64,000 nucleotides of DNA from Elgaria multicarinata webbii. Lineage: Eukaryota > Chordata > Lepidosauria > Squamata > Anguidae. Made by a program: the position numbers and the translations under genes. The stretch covers positions 95,070,181-95,134,180 of the forward strand of contig NC_086172.1 of NCBI RefSeq assembly GCF_023053635.1, read 5' to 3'. Positions 1-11,239 of the stretch are shown here, one piece after another. The stretch's first letter is position 1. Each line of letters opens with the position of its first letter. The notes beneath the pieces are model-generated. The model was not told the DNA's origin, made no database searches, and saw only the letters and a program-made list of their open reading frames with translations.

Positions 1-1080
1 ATGCTGGGGGAATTTTGTTCCACTCCATAACTGTTACCATTATTCCATGGGGTGCTATAAGGTTCCATCCTGTCTCTAACACTTTTTAACATCTATATGA
101 AATTACTGGTGGAAGTCATCAGGAGGTTTGAGCTGAAGTGTCATAAGTATCTGGATGTTACTCAGCTGTACCTCTCATTTCTATCTACATATCCTAGGGA
201 AGTGGTTGAACTTGTGAACCAGTGTCTGGAGGCTGTTTTGGGTTGGCTGAGCATGAACAAGCTGAAAATTAATCCAGACAGGACAGAGGTACACTGGATC
301 AAGGTTTACAACATTTTAAATGAGGCTGCAGTGCACTTCCCCTAAAAAACCAAGTATGTAGTCTGGGAGTCCTGAGCTTTGTACTAACTGGGGAATCTCA
401 TGTGACTACAGTTTCCAGGAGTGCATTTTGCCAGCTTAGGCTGGGACACCAGCTGCAGCCCTATCTGGAGAGGATGGACCAGGCTGGATTACAGTAATGC
501 ACTGTGCGTGGGCCTGCCTTTGAAGATAGTACAGAAACTTCAGCTGGTGCAGAATTGGGTCACCTGAGTGTTGGTGGGGATGAGGTGATCTGATTATATA
601 ACCCTTATACTGTGCCAGCTGCACTAGTTATCGGTGTGTTTCCAAGATCAATTTAAAGTGCTGGTTTTGACCTTTAAAGCCTTAAACGGGTTGGGACCAA
701 ATTACTTGAAAGACCATCTTCACTTATATTAGACTGCCTGTACTTTAAGATCAGCAAGAGAGGCCCTTCTCATTTGCCCACCTGAGAGTGGGGTAACAAC
801 ACAAGAGAGGGCCTTTTCTACAGTGGCCCCATGCCTCTGGATTGAGTGGCCATTTCACGACTACCAGGTCACATCACTGGAGGCTTTAGTTTTAGGAAGG
901 CCCTGAAAACCTATTAATTTACTCTGGCCTTCCCCGATTGTATTTTATTAAATTGGATTGTAGCTGCAGTTGTATGTGGTAGGCTTTCCTTGTATACTGG
1001 TGTTTGTTATTTTTTAGAATGTTTGCTGCTATTGCTGTTTTTACTGTTTTTTTACTACCATATCAGGTTTTATTCAGTCA
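1..1080 (+). mobile_element. L2-clade LINE, old, 5' end outside window
   Basis: Translation around 79-340 gives reverse transcriptase text: LFNIYMKLL, then YLDVTQLYLS where active L2 elements have YADDTQLYLS, then LKINPDRTEV. Decayed C-terminal L2 text follows at about 480-900 (LDYCNAL.., ending in the fragment after W..L). The catalytic YADD is degenerate (YLDV) and stops interrupt the frame, so the copy is dead. It continues past the left edge of the window. The 3' boundary is blurred; I placed it where recognisable LINE text fades. Confidence 0.75.
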
Positions 1081-1177
1081 AATGCTTCTAAGGTTAGGGA
1101 CCTGTGGCTCACAAGAAAACAAAAATGCTTTTCTGGCGAAATAGGTTAACTATTATGGCATCTGTTAAGCAATGGAT

Positions 1178-1232
1178 TATTTATTACATTTCTATACCTC
1201 TCATTAGCAGAAGTGCTCTATCTCTCTCTGGA
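1178..1232 (-). mobile_element. L2 3' tail fragment
   Basis: Matches the reverse complement of the squamate L2 3' end, as in TTATTACATTTCTATAC followed by a decayed AGCAGAAGTGCTCTATCTCT. Only about 55 bp remain. Confidence 0.5.
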
Positions 1233-1734
1233 TAGTAACTATCTATAAATGTACAAAATTTAAAGATAGCCATACTGGACCATTAGAATCAAACTAAAAG
1301 TAACAATAGTGCCATAATTTGTATTAGAACCAACAAAAATGTAACAAGTAGTGATCAAGCTTTCAGGTTCCCCAGAATCTTCTTTAGGCTGGGAAAAAAG
1401 AAGTAAAATGTGGAAATTGGCTGTTATGAAACAATAATAGTAAACTAAGCAATGTGTTTGGGTGAACTGAGTCAGCTCTTAGCATCATTTTCCATCTTCT
1501 TTTTTATTTCTGATGAAAAGGGGCTTCCCTAGTTATGAAATTTAAGCTGAGCAATTCAGATGAGCAAAATTCATTGAATCCTCTTCCCCTTCCTCCCTCA
1601 ATTTTCATATAGCCACAGTATATATTGCCACATTAATAAAAGGATGTTCTCTCTGCCTGTCATGAACCATCCTGAAATCAGCTAGGAGAAATATTACGGC
1701 CAGATTAGAGAAATAACTTCTTCAGCATTTTGTA

Positions 1735-1995
1735 CAATGTGCACCATATAATCCCCTTAAACTGCATAATGCACCTATTCTTTCTACCTATTCTTTCATA
1801 CACCACACTTTTGGTCCTCACTTTGCAAAACTTTTCCTCAATTCTCTCTATTGGCTTCCTGTTCCTTTTTGCATTCAATACAAATTTCAGAACTTTTCCC
1901 TCTGTTCCTTTTCCTACTTTGTCTGCTCTAATCCCTGGTCTAAACTTTTGTCTCATAATTCCTCCAGCCTTACTTACCTGGCCCTCATCTTGACA
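1735..1995 (+). mobile_element. probable old L2-clade fragment
   Basis: One frame reads LYWLPVPFCIQYKF, which resembles the LHWLPVxFRIQYK block near the C-terminus of L2 proteins. The rest is too decayed to align by eye. An overlapping 117-codon frame on the other strand looks like a shadow and is not called. Confidence 0.4.
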
Positions 1996-3214
1996 ACGTA
2001 GGGTCTGCAGTGTGGGGCGGCCCGAGGCGGCCCGCTGCCGCATTGGTGCACCTTCCAATGGTCTACAGTGGAAAGAGAGCAGTTGTGGGCTTTCTGGTAG
2101 GTGCTGTCACTGCCACACCCGCCCACCTGAGCACAGATGCAGCAGTTCCAGGGCGCCTGGCAGCATCCTTGCCCCCTCTTCCACGGTTAGGGTTTGTTTG
2201 TTTGTTTAAAAAATTGTTTACTTTTTTATCTTTCTTTAAAGCTGTAAATGCAAAGGATTGCATTTACAGCTGAATGGGGGAAACAAGGGGGGAAGGGGGT
2301 GCTCCCTCCCTCACAGAATATCCAAGCCCCCTTTACTTATTTATCTTAAAACATTAACAAGGGTCCGCAGAGGCGCAGAGCCTTGCTCCAAGCTAAAAAA
2401 AAGTCAGGGCAAATGTCTGACTTTTTTAGAACTGAGCTTTGGGGCTTTGCCTCTGGATTGCTTCAGAGTGGCGGCTGCATCATGTAGATCACCTGCTGCC
2501 ACTCCAAAGCTATCGCGGAGTGGGGGGAAGCACTCATCTAGACAACCAACACACACACACACACCCCGCAGGTTGGCATTCTGCTCCATGTAGTTCATCC
2601 TGTCATCCCCTAATTGTCCTTTCACCCCAGGCTCCACAAAATGTGCTTTTAGTGAAATGTGAGAATACAAAAGTGAAATTACAGATTGAGAAGCTGCTGT
2701 CTATGTGATAGATCTGTATGTCAGAAAATGCCCATCACAATGCCAAAAAAGATCACATCTTTCATGTTTCTCTTCAAAACCGGTTACTGTTTGTTAAGCA
2801 CCTAAAGTAATTAGGCACTCTATAAAATTTAAACTATTCAGTGGGTCCCATTTGCACAACAGAATTGGCAGGGGTGTAAGCACGCCACTGGTTACTACCC
2901 ATACAAATGTAATTTTTAAAGAGGATTTGCTGTTTTTCTCCTGTGGAGTAAGGACCACTTCTTCATTTGCTGTACTCTTGGCAGATGTACTGATCTGTGC
3001 ATTACACATTGATAGAGTTGTCCTGTTCTGCACTTCACCACATGCAATTTTGGGATGGGGGAGGCGCTATTCACCTCTTTAAATGCACAATCCTGTATTC
3101 AAGATCTGTCCACTGGGAAGCTTTAGGATGTGGGAGGGAAACATCACCACACCCAATGATGTCATCCAGCTTGCGGACAGCCCAACTTGGGGGCCCACCT
3201 TAAACTTCTGCACG
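1996..3214. other. repeat-poor region, nothing recognised except a hairpin
   Basis: A moderately GC-rich patch (about 2000-2190) contains several short open frames but no splice-linked or familiar protein text. It holds a perfect hairpin at 2241-2270 (listed separately) and a short (CA)n at 2551-2562. No gene is supported. Confidence 0.4.
2241..2270. repeat. perfect 13-bp inverted repeat (hairpin)
   Basis: GCTGTAAATGCAA at 2241-2253 and its exact complement TTGCATTTACAGC at 2258-2270 enclose a 4-nt spacer AGGA. It could be the centre of a small palindromic MITE, but I could not find matching outer arms. Confidence 0.7.
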
Positions 3215-3290
3215 GCTCCATTTATTATTATTTATATAGCACCATCAATGTACATGGTGCTGATGTACATGGTCCATGGTACAATGTACA
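3215..3290 (-). mobile_element. L2 3' tail (TATATAGCACCATCAATG subtype)
   Basis: Carries ATTTATATAGCACCATCAATG followed by TACATGGTGCTG, the 3' end seen in the longer L2 copies near 58.3 and 63.2 kb. The unit GTACATGGT is then duplicated locally two more times. Confidence 0.6.
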
Positions 3291-4457
3291 TGGTCCATTT
3301 GGCCTGACCCCTGCTTTAGAATTCAGGAGGAGGAGGGAGCTCATGACATCACAAGACTCTAGCGAAGCAGCGCATGCAGGGCTGACCAGAGATGTTGTGC
3401 TGCCTAACACAAGTGACAAGAGGGCACCTCCCAACACCCCCTTCCATGTATATTGGCAATTGAAATTGACTTCTATGCTGTCTGCTTCTACTGCACCTGA
3501 GGGCAGCGTAGGGAGCACATAAAAGGCTGTGTGCTACGTATACAGCTCTGCCCACCATCACCTTGCTGCCCCTCCCCATCCCAGAATCTGCCATCTGAGG
3601 TCACTGCCTCACTCTGCCTAATGGTAGGACCAGCTGGGACAGGCAGCACGTGTCCCAAATACTGGTTTTCCGTGAATTACATCCTGGAATGAAGCATGTA
3701 CATAGGAACAAAACTTGTTTCCATGCTGGTTCCACTACTCAAAGTATAGACATGCCTTAATACAACCAGGAGCTGAAACACATATTTTGGTGACACTTCG
3801 TAAACTGCAGGAGAGACTGCACAGAGGAAATCTGAACTATCAGAGCTTTCCACAAAAAAGGGGCTACAAGAGAAAAAGAACTGCACTTTTTTCTTTTCTT
3901 TTCACAAACACAACAATAAAAATAACAAAAGCAAAAGAGGGGAGGATTTAACATTTCCATTTCAAATAATATAAGCACTCTATATTTAGACATAAGCATC
4001 GGTGCAAGATTGATGGCTGCAGGAGATACATTCCATCGTAGCAAGAGCAGTGAGATCTTCAGTCCACTGAATGAAATGTAGTGGGTCATCATAGAATCAT
4101 AGAATAGTAAAGTTGGAAGGGGCCAATAAGGCCATCAATCCAACCCCCTCCTCAATGCAGGAAGCCACTTTAAAGCATACCTGACGGATGGCTGCCCAGC
4201 GGCCTCTTGAATGCCTCTAGTGTAGGAAAGCCCACAACCTCCCAAGGTAATTGGTTCCATTGCTGTACTGCTCTAAAAGTCAGGAAGTTTTTCCTAATGC
4301 ACAGCTGGAATTGGACTTCCTATAACTTGAGCCCATTATTCCATGTCCTGCACTCTGGAATCATTGAGAAGAGATCCTGGCCCTCCTCTGTGTGACAACC
4401 TTTCAAGTATTTGAAGAATGCTATCATGTCTCCCCTCAGTCTTCTCTTCTCAAGGCT

Positions 4458-4511
4458 ACTGGGCGGTATAAAAATGAAATGAAATGAAATGAAATAAATA
4501 AATAAATAAAT
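4458..4511 (+). mobile_element. severely 5'-truncated L2 tail inserted in CR1
   Basis: Only the last bases of an L2 (CTGGGCGGTATAAAAATG) plus its (AAATG)n/(AAAT)n tail lie inside the CR1, between CTCAAGGCTA and TGCCCAGTTCTTTCAG, which are adjacent in ordinary CR1 copies apart from a few bases. The insertion is about 54 bp, an extreme case of LINE 5' truncation. Confidence 0.7.
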
Positions 4512-5233
4512 ATGCCCAGTTCTTTCAGTCTCTACTCATAGGGCTTTGTTTCCAGACCCCAGATCATCCTCATTGCCCTCCTCTGAGCCCCCTCCAGCTC
4601 GTCTGCATCCTTCTTGAAGTGTGGTGCCCAGAACTGGACGCAGTACTCAAGATGAGGCCTAACCAGTGCTAAATAAAGGGGAACCAATACCTCATGCAAT
4701 CTGGAAGCTGTACTTCTATTTATGCATCCCAAAATAGAATTTGCTTTTTTTGCAGCCACATCACATTGTTGGATCATATTCAACTTGTTATCTACAACAA
4801 TTCCAACGTCCTTTTTGCTTGCAGTATTGCTGAGCCAAGTATCCCCTATCTTGTAACTGTGCATTTGGTTTTTTTTCCCTAGGTGTAGAACTTAGCATTT
4901 ATCCCTATTAAATTTCATTGTTGTTTTCAGCCCAGCGCTCCAGCCTATCAAGATCACTTTGAACTTTGTTTCTGTCTTCCAGGGTATTAACTATCCTACC
5001 CAATTTTGTGTCAACTGCAAATTTGATAAGCATTCCCTTCACCTCCTCATCCAAATCATTAATAAAAATGTTGACAAGCACCAGGCCTAGGTCTGAGTCT
5101 TGCGGTACCCTGCTTGTTACCTCCCCCCAGTTTGAGAAGGTACCATTGATAAGTACTCTTTGAATCTGATTCTGTAGCCAACTGGGGATCCACGTAATAG
5201 TTGTTCCATCTAGCCCACTTTTAGCTAGTTTGA

Positions 5234-5374
5234 GGCCATAGCTAGACCTAAGATTTATCCCTGGATCATCCAGGGGTCAAACCTGTTCATCTAGGTGACA
5301 CACAGGGCATCCAGTACTCAGGCAGGGGTGAACCCTGGATGATCCCAGGATAAACCTTAGGTCTAGCTGTGGCC
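5234..5374. mobile_element. PIF/Harbinger-like MITE, 3-bp TSD
   Basis: A 141-bp insertion in the CR1. Its ends are GGCCATAGCTAGACCTAAG and the complement of GGCCACAGCTAGACCTAAG (18 of 19 match). TGA flanks both sides (5231-5233, 5375-5377). Removing it restores the CR1 reading ..DIPIIKLAKS. A 3-bp duplication and a GGC start suit PIF/Harbinger; the superfamily is an inference. Related copies lie at 18196 and 59066. Confidence 0.75.
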
Positions 5375-5648
5375 TGATAATCGGAATGTCAAGGGGCACT
5401 TTGTCAAAAGCTTTGCTGAAGTCAAGATATATTATGTCCACAGCATTCCCACAGTCCACAAGGGAGGTTACCAGATCAAAGAATGAGATCAAATTAGTCT
5501 GGCAGGATTTGTTCTTGACAAATCCATGCTGGCTTCTAGTAATCATCACTGCATTGTTTTTAAGGTGCTTACCAATTGACTTCTTTATAATCTGCTCCAA
5601 AAATTTCCTAGGGACTGATGTCAGACTAATTGGTCTGTAGTTCCCAGG

Positions 5649-5846
5649 CAGGGCCGGTGCAGTACTGACCTTTAAGGGTCAGTTTTATACAAATTAGCTG
5701 TTTTAAGAAAAAACATAATAAAAGGAAAATATAATAGCTCAGAAACTCTTCTTGAACAGCTCAATTGAAGTTGGCAATTTGGGGGCGGGGCGTTGTGCAA
5801 GTAGCTCACCTTGCCTAGGGCGCAAAATAGTCTGGCACTGGCTCTG
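5649..5846. mobile_element. hAT-type MITE with perfect 8-bp TSD
   Basis: A 198-bp insertion in the CR1, flanked by identical TTCCCAGG at 5641-5648 and 5847-5854. The ends CAGGGCCGGTGC and the complement of CAGAGCCAGTGC form imperfect terminal inverted repeats. An 8-bp duplication with CAG.. ends is the hAT signature. There is no coding capacity. Confidence 0.85.
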
Positions 5847-6530
5847 TTCCCAGGTTCCTCTTTTTTGCCCTTTTTGATGATAGGGACAACATTAGCCCTC
5901 CTCCAGGCATCCAGCACTTCATCCTTCTTCCATGATTTTGCAAAGATAATAGACAGTGGTTCTAAGAGTTCTTTTGCCAGCTCCTTTAGGATGCAGTTCA
6001 TTGGGCCCTGGAGATTTGAATTCATTCAAAGACAATGGGTGTTCTTTGACCATTTATTTATCAATCTGAATCTGCAATCCTGTCCCTTCAGCTTGTACTT
6101 AATTTTTTACAGGTGTGTGTGTGGGGGGGGGGGTAGTCATAGACCCACTTTTTGGAGAAGACTGAGCCAAAGTAGGAATTGAGCACTTTGGCCTTTTCTT
6201 TGTCATTTTTTTGTCAATTTGCCATCCTCATTGAGTAGTTGAACCACCATTTCTTTCCTCTGTCTTTTACTATGCACGTACCCAAAGAAAGCTTTTTTGT
6301 TGGCTTTAGCATCCCTTGCTAGTCTCAGCTCATTCTCAGCTTTAGCTTTCCTGACACCATTCCTGCACTTCTGTGCTACCTGTCTGTACTCTTCTTTTGT
6401 AGCCTGGCCTTCCTTCCACTTCCTATATGTATCCTTTTTTGTTTTCAGATCATCTCTAAGCTTTTTGTGGAGCCACATTGGTTTCTTCTGTTGTCTCCTA
6501 TCTTTTTTCCTTGTTGAAATTGTTTGTAAA

Positions 6531-6535
<5 letters not shown>

Positions 6536-6571
<36 letters not shown>
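6536..6571. repeat. (TA)n microsatellite
   Basis: About 35 bp of uninterrupted alternating T and A, lying inside the CR1. Confidence 0.95.
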
Positions 6572-6575
<4 letters not shown>

Positions 6576-6660
6576 CCCACCCATCTTAGTCTGCTTTTCT
6601 CATTAGGGTCACTTGCCATGGGACCCTACTTCTCATCCTTCCAATCTTGAAGCAGAAAGT

Positions 6661-6966
6661 CCCGGTTGTGGAATGAGCTCCCCAGAGAGGTCTGCCTGGC
6701 ACCTACACTGTACTCCTTTCGTCGCCAGCTGAAGACCTTTTTATTTTCTCAGTATTTTAACACTTAATTTTAACTTAAATTTAAATTTACTGTTTTAACT
6801 CTGTATTTTAATTTTATATCAATTTTGCTGCGTGGTTTTTATCCTGGTTGTGCTTTTTATACTGTATTTTGTATTTGTGCTTTTAACCTGTTGGTTGTTT
6901 TATTACGGTTTTAATTTTTGTGAACCACCCAGAGAGCTTCGGCTATTGAGCGGTATAAAAATGCAA

Positions 6967-6997
<31 letters not shown>

Positions 6998-7000
6998 AAT
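6661..7000 (+). mobile_element. L2 LINE 3' end with (AAAT)n tail
   Basis: Begins with coding text for the L2 C-terminus ([24 protein letters not shown]-like, TLYSFRRQLK readable) and runs through the AT-rich 3'UTR to the GAACCACCCAGAGAGCTTCG block and a long AAAT tail. The upstream truncation point coincides with the end of the CR1. Confidence 0.85.
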
Positions 7001-7892
7001 AAAGTCAATTGACAAGTGTAAGGGCTCTCAATATCCACTTTTGCTGTCCATTTGTTAATCCCTACATCACAGGGATGCAATTTTAAAGACATCTACTGTT
7101 ATCACAGAGAAAAGGGTCAGAGCTGACTGAATGAGGTAGAAATATGTGACTTTTGAGCCAAGTGCCCTCGATGTTGCTCAAGGGGGAAGCAATGTGACAT
7201 GTTTGGAACACCAAAGGATCTCTCCAGAAACTTGCCCAGGTTTAGGCTACTCATTCTTTGGGAAAAGAACCAGTAGTGCTTTTTGATGTACCATACAAGT
7301 AAACAAATACCACTACTACTAATGCTGATGATACACTTCTGCAAGGAGTCAGAGTATACTCCTAACTATTGCTTTATTCATAAGCACGTCTAGACTACAT
7401 GTACTGCCCTAGGAAATGTTTATCTCAATATATGTTAGAGGAAGAAGCAGACAATTGCATGGAAGGAGTTAATGATAATCTTAAGAAGTTGACCCCTGAA
7501 CATCTACAAAGCAGAGGTGAAGATTATTACTCTGCATCCAAAGTCCATTTCCACAACATCTCGAAGCCAAAATGTAATAAAAAGGAAGTATGAGCAAAAG
7601 GAAAGATAATACCAAGATTTTGGCAACTACAGATGTTCTTGCAGTAATAGCCACCAAGAACTTTTAATTAAGTTATTTCTGATAGTATCCACATGATGTA
7701 TTTAAGCTTCCAGATAAAATCTACTTGGAACCTCATCTGCGTAAACTCTTATGAAATAGTTTCTCATAACTTGAATGAAAATTAGCATGCTTGTTTAACA
7801 TGTTTTTCCTTGAACGGGACAAGGAGAAGATGTTTCTCACTTTACCCATTGAATAGGTAACATATATATTTCATTTGTAGGTTTGTGTAACA
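7001..7892. other. no recognised feature
   Basis: AT-rich unique-looking sequence with two short open frames that match nothing I know. No splice-linked exon, RNA gene or clear repeat seen. Confidence 0.4.
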
Positions 7893-7945
7893 TTTTATTT
7901 ATTTATAATTACATTTCGATACCACCCCGTAGCTGAAGAAGTGTA
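7893..7945 (-). mobile_element. L2 3' tail fragment
   Basis: TTTATTTATTTATAATTACATTTCGATACCACCCC is shown here only in part: the run TTACATTTCGATACCACC followed by GTAGCTGAAG is the L2 tail in reverse. Confidence 0.6.
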
Positions 7946-8013
7946 TGACTGCACTAAACTAATGCACTAAAGCACATTTTGTGAAAATATCCTTGTAGTC
8001 CATACTTGTACAC

Positions 8014-9169
8014 CAGCCTTCCCCAACCTGGTGCCCTCCAGAAGATTTGGACTACAATTCCTATCATCCCTGATGACTGGCCATGTTAGTTGGGGCTAAT
8101 GGGAGTTGAAGTCTAAAACATTTATTTATTACATTTCTATACTGCCCAATAACCAATGCTCTCTGAGTGGTTCACAACAATTAAACCCACAAAATATACA
8201 GCATAAAATACATTATAAAAATGAAACTACAGTATAAAATAAAAATAAAAACCAAATCAAAATAAAATAAAACCTAGCAACAATGCAGAGATTTAAAATA
8301 CAATAATAGATTTAAAACAACAGAACTAAAGGACTAAAATGCCTGGGAAAATAAAAAGTTTTTCACCTGGCACCAAAAAAAGCACTATTGTAGGTGCCAA
8401 GCAAGCCTCTCTGGAAAGCTCATTCACAATCGGGGTACCACAGCAGAAAAGGCCCTCTTATTGGTAGCTACCCACTTGACTTCCTTTGACAGGAGTTCCC
8501 AGAGATGGACTGCTGTAGTTGATCTTAGGGTCCAGGCTGATACATATGGGTGGCGATGATTAGGTAACCTGACTCCAAGCCATTTATGGCTTTGAATGTT
8601 AATACCAGCACTTTGAATCCGACCTGGACTGGCAGCCAGTGGAGATGGAAAAGTACTGGCATAATATGATTGTGTTGGCCTGCCCCTATTAACAATCTTG
8701 CTGCCCTATTTTAGACCAGCTGAAGTTTCCAGACCATTTCAAAGGCAGGCCCACTTATAAGGCATTGCCATAATCCAGACAAGAGGTTATCAGCACATGG
8801 ATAACAATAGCTAGACTATCTCTGCTGATAAAAGCTGATCCATGTCCACCTGTGCATCGAGGGACAGTTCTGGATCCAACAGCACCCCCAAAGTATGAAC
8901 CTGATCCTTTAGGGAAAGTGCAACCCCTTCCACAACAGTTTGAACATCACTTAGCTGGGCAGACAAACCACCTACTAACAGTACCTCCATCTTGTCTCAC
9001 TTTATTGGCTCTCATCCAGTCCATTATTGTGCCCAGGCACTGATTCAGAACAGCCACTGCTGTACCTCACCTGGATTTGATGAAAAGGAGAGATAAAGCT
9101 AGATGTCATTCACATATTGATGACATCTAAGCCCACATCTGGAAGGCACTGGGTTGGGGAAGGTTGCTG
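8014..9169. mobile_element. palindromic MITE split in two by an L2
   Basis: The left part (8014-8120) starts CAGCCTTCCCCAACCTGG and reads through GGACTACAATTCC to GTTGAAGTCTAAAACAT. The right part (9136-9169) resumes CTGGAAGGCACTGGGTTG and ends GGGGAAGGTTG, the complement of the start. Placed together they give the same palindrome seen whole at 10172, 11733, 11872 and 14492. The interruption is the L2 listed next. This family is very common in squamates; its superfamily is not clear to me. Confidence 0.8.
8121..9135 (-). mobile_element. L2 LINE, RT YADD region to 3' end
   Basis: About 1 kb of L2 in reverse. The 3' tail (TTATTTATTACATTTCTATACTG) is at the left. The far end corresponds to the block that reads QYADDTQLYLS in active copies, here altered. 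The middle matches the block before the C-terminal HWLP region. It is 5'-truncated and non-coding now. ACAT at both edges may be a remnant of the target-site duplication. Confidence 0.8.
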
Positions 9170-10171
9170 AGCACAAATATTTCAAGACTGCGGAGATAAT
9201 GTCTTACAAAAGTAAAGCTAAATATCACATTTGATGAAAGAGTGGGTGAGCTGTTTTATGTTCTATCATATGAATTGGATGGTTTTCTCCATGTGACTGT
9301 AACTTCTCAAAAGGGTCCAGGTCTTATGTTAGTTGCGGTGTGATTGCTCACATATGTACACTGCCATTTGATGGCTGCAACATCAAGTGATAATCATTAT
9401 GTGTGAATGGTTCATCATAGAACTCCATAGGCAGAACTTTCACATTGACTCAAGTACAGTGGCTTGAAAGGAAGTTAATGGAAGGAAAGTTTTCGGTTCC
9501 CTCCAACCCCCTGCACCCCCTGAAAAGCCTCTCCAGAAGGTGGGTAGGGGCTCCTGAACAACATAATGGAAGCTGCTGAGTGATGGCACAACTGCTCAAA
9601 GTCAGACACAGGCACCTTCACTTATCTTAAGATTCAAGCAATGCTTTTCAGTAGAGTCCATTCACACCTTCTGCTGCCAATGATCAAGCATATACTGGTA
9701 AACCAGTGAGACATAAATAAGTGAGACATATAGCATCATCGGGGTGGGGAATCGCATTTCCCTACGGTCACTGGCCTCCTGCTGCTGTCCCACAATAGCA
9801 ATGAACAACTTCCTCTTTCTTTACACAGGAAGAAAGAGGAAGCAGCAATGCCCACATGACCCATTCAGTGGGTATTTTTATCTTGCAGCTTTTCCTGCAC
9901 ACAGCAGGAAATGGCAGCAAGTTTCACCTCAAACCACCCCCCACCAAATACCACAGATTTACTGGGTCTTATTTTGTGGTAGAAAAAAGACCAGAAGGAA
10001 CAGGAGACATGCAGGAAGTGGACGGCATGTCAGAAGGACCCACGAAAAACTGAGTGGCCAGTAATGAGCGTGCAATAAAACACTCATCTGATGATACGCA
10101 TATACATGTGTGAACCAGCCCATGGTTTCCTATTTCAAATGTTTGTAATGTTGTGGAAATAAGCTCTATAT
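9170..10171. other. no recognised feature
   Basis: Mixed-composition sequence without familiar repeat or protein text. A 106-codon open frame near 9744-10064 has no recognisable motif, lacks exon-like borders and is not called. Confidence 0.4.
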
Positions 10172-10299
10172 CAGCTTTCTCCAACCTAATGCCTACCAGA
10201 TGTTTTGGACTGTAACTCTCAGCATTCCTGACCATTTACCATGCTGGCTGGGGCTGATGTCAAAAACATCTGGAGTTCATCAGGTTGGGGAAGGCTGTT
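10172..10299. mobile_element. palindromic MITE (CAGCCTTCCCCAACCTGG family)
   Basis: Starts CAGCTTTCTCCAACC and ends GGTTGGGGAAGGCTG, with inner arms CCAGATGTTTTGGACTG and CATCTGGAG. It is a somewhat diverged copy. Confidence 0.75.
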
Positions 10300-11239
10300 C
10301 TATATTTTCTACACTTTGTATGAATGCAGATTCTTATTTCCAAGTGTCCCAGGCCATGGACACATCAGTGTTATCGGTTTGGACTCAGCCAGAAGGAAGT
10401 AGCAACCATGATCCTTGTAGCAACCATGATCCATGTGGTGATCCATTACAGGCAAATGACTTACCACCTATTGGCAACAGCAACATGGTGTAATTTAAAA
10501 TGGTCCACATGTGATGGCCATAATGCATACTAGTGCTTCCTGTGGCCTCAATTCTTTATATGTCCACACAAAGACACATAATAAAATACACGCCAAACAA
10601 AGAGCAAGAACCAGCTTTAGCAACAAGAAATACTACAAAACTATGAGGTAGCCCCATTATTTTAAAAATGTTTTTCGTGCATTGTACTTTAAGCCTTACT
10701 TTGAGGATGGGACAGTGATGTGTTTGCACTTTTCTTCCATACTTAAAAGAGATTAGGGGCACATCAAATGTCAAAAGAGATGAAATTATTAACATTTGAC
10801 TGGAACTCCCAAGACTTCAATAACCTGCTGGCCTACCCATAATGTGTGCTGCAAATTTTATTGGTGTAATCTGTTTTATAACATTTTATTTATTGCCTAT
10901 TTATATACTTTTATGAGTTATTTAAAAAATCCTGTACACAGCCTTGAGAGGAATTTGTGCTTAATGGCCTAAATATAATTTTAAAGAAACAAACAAACTA
11001 ACGAGAGTTTCAAACTAGCACCTCTGCAAGTGACTGGGCTTGGCTTTCTCCATCCCTATTCAAATCAATTTGCTGCAACACCGGTGTCTCTGTTATATAA
11101 GTAGCTTCGTTGCTTATTGAGCAACCTTGTCCGGAAGTAAGTATCACTTGAGGTAGAGTGACGGCAAGAACTGGGCCTGGAAAAAGCCTCCCTCCGAAGT
11201 ATCCCTGGAACTCCCGGCGACTAAGCCCAGCTCCTGGAC
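10300..11239. other. upstream flank of CYP2R1, no gene seen
   Basis: Contains a short tandem duplication near 10400-10435 (AGCAACCATGATCC twice). The rest is unique-looking. GC content rises from about 11100 toward the promoter. Confidence 0.45.

Larger units (their letters stand above)
4090..6660 (-). mobile_element. CR1 LINE, ORF2 to 3' end, with nested insertions
   Basis: The left edge is the CR1 3' end in reverse, with the octamer ATAGAATC repeated. Minus-strand translation gives CR1 ORF2 in order: a pre-RT block (about 6200-6500), PMNCILKELAKELLEPLS and VVPIIKKGKK (about 5860-6030), the RT core with HGFVKN and DFSKAFDKVPLD (about 5390-5560), FINDLDEEVKGM and FAVDTKLG where FADD is expected (about 5010-5060), and the C-terminus VRPHLEYCVQFW (about 4620-4650). 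Stops and shifts make it inactive. Three younger elements interrupt it: a 5'-truncated L2 tail, a PIF/Harbinger-like MITE and a hAT MITE. A (TA)n tract lies at its upstream end. Confidence 0.9.

Noticed and set aside
6203-6619. 138-codon minus-strand frame as a host gene
   Set aside because: It is CR1 ORF2 text continuous with other CR1 blocks on the same strand, not a host exon.
9744-10064. 106-codon open frame upstream of CYP2R1 as CALCA or another neighbour gene
   Set aside because: No signal peptide, calcitonin-type or other motif is visible and there are no supporting splice sites.
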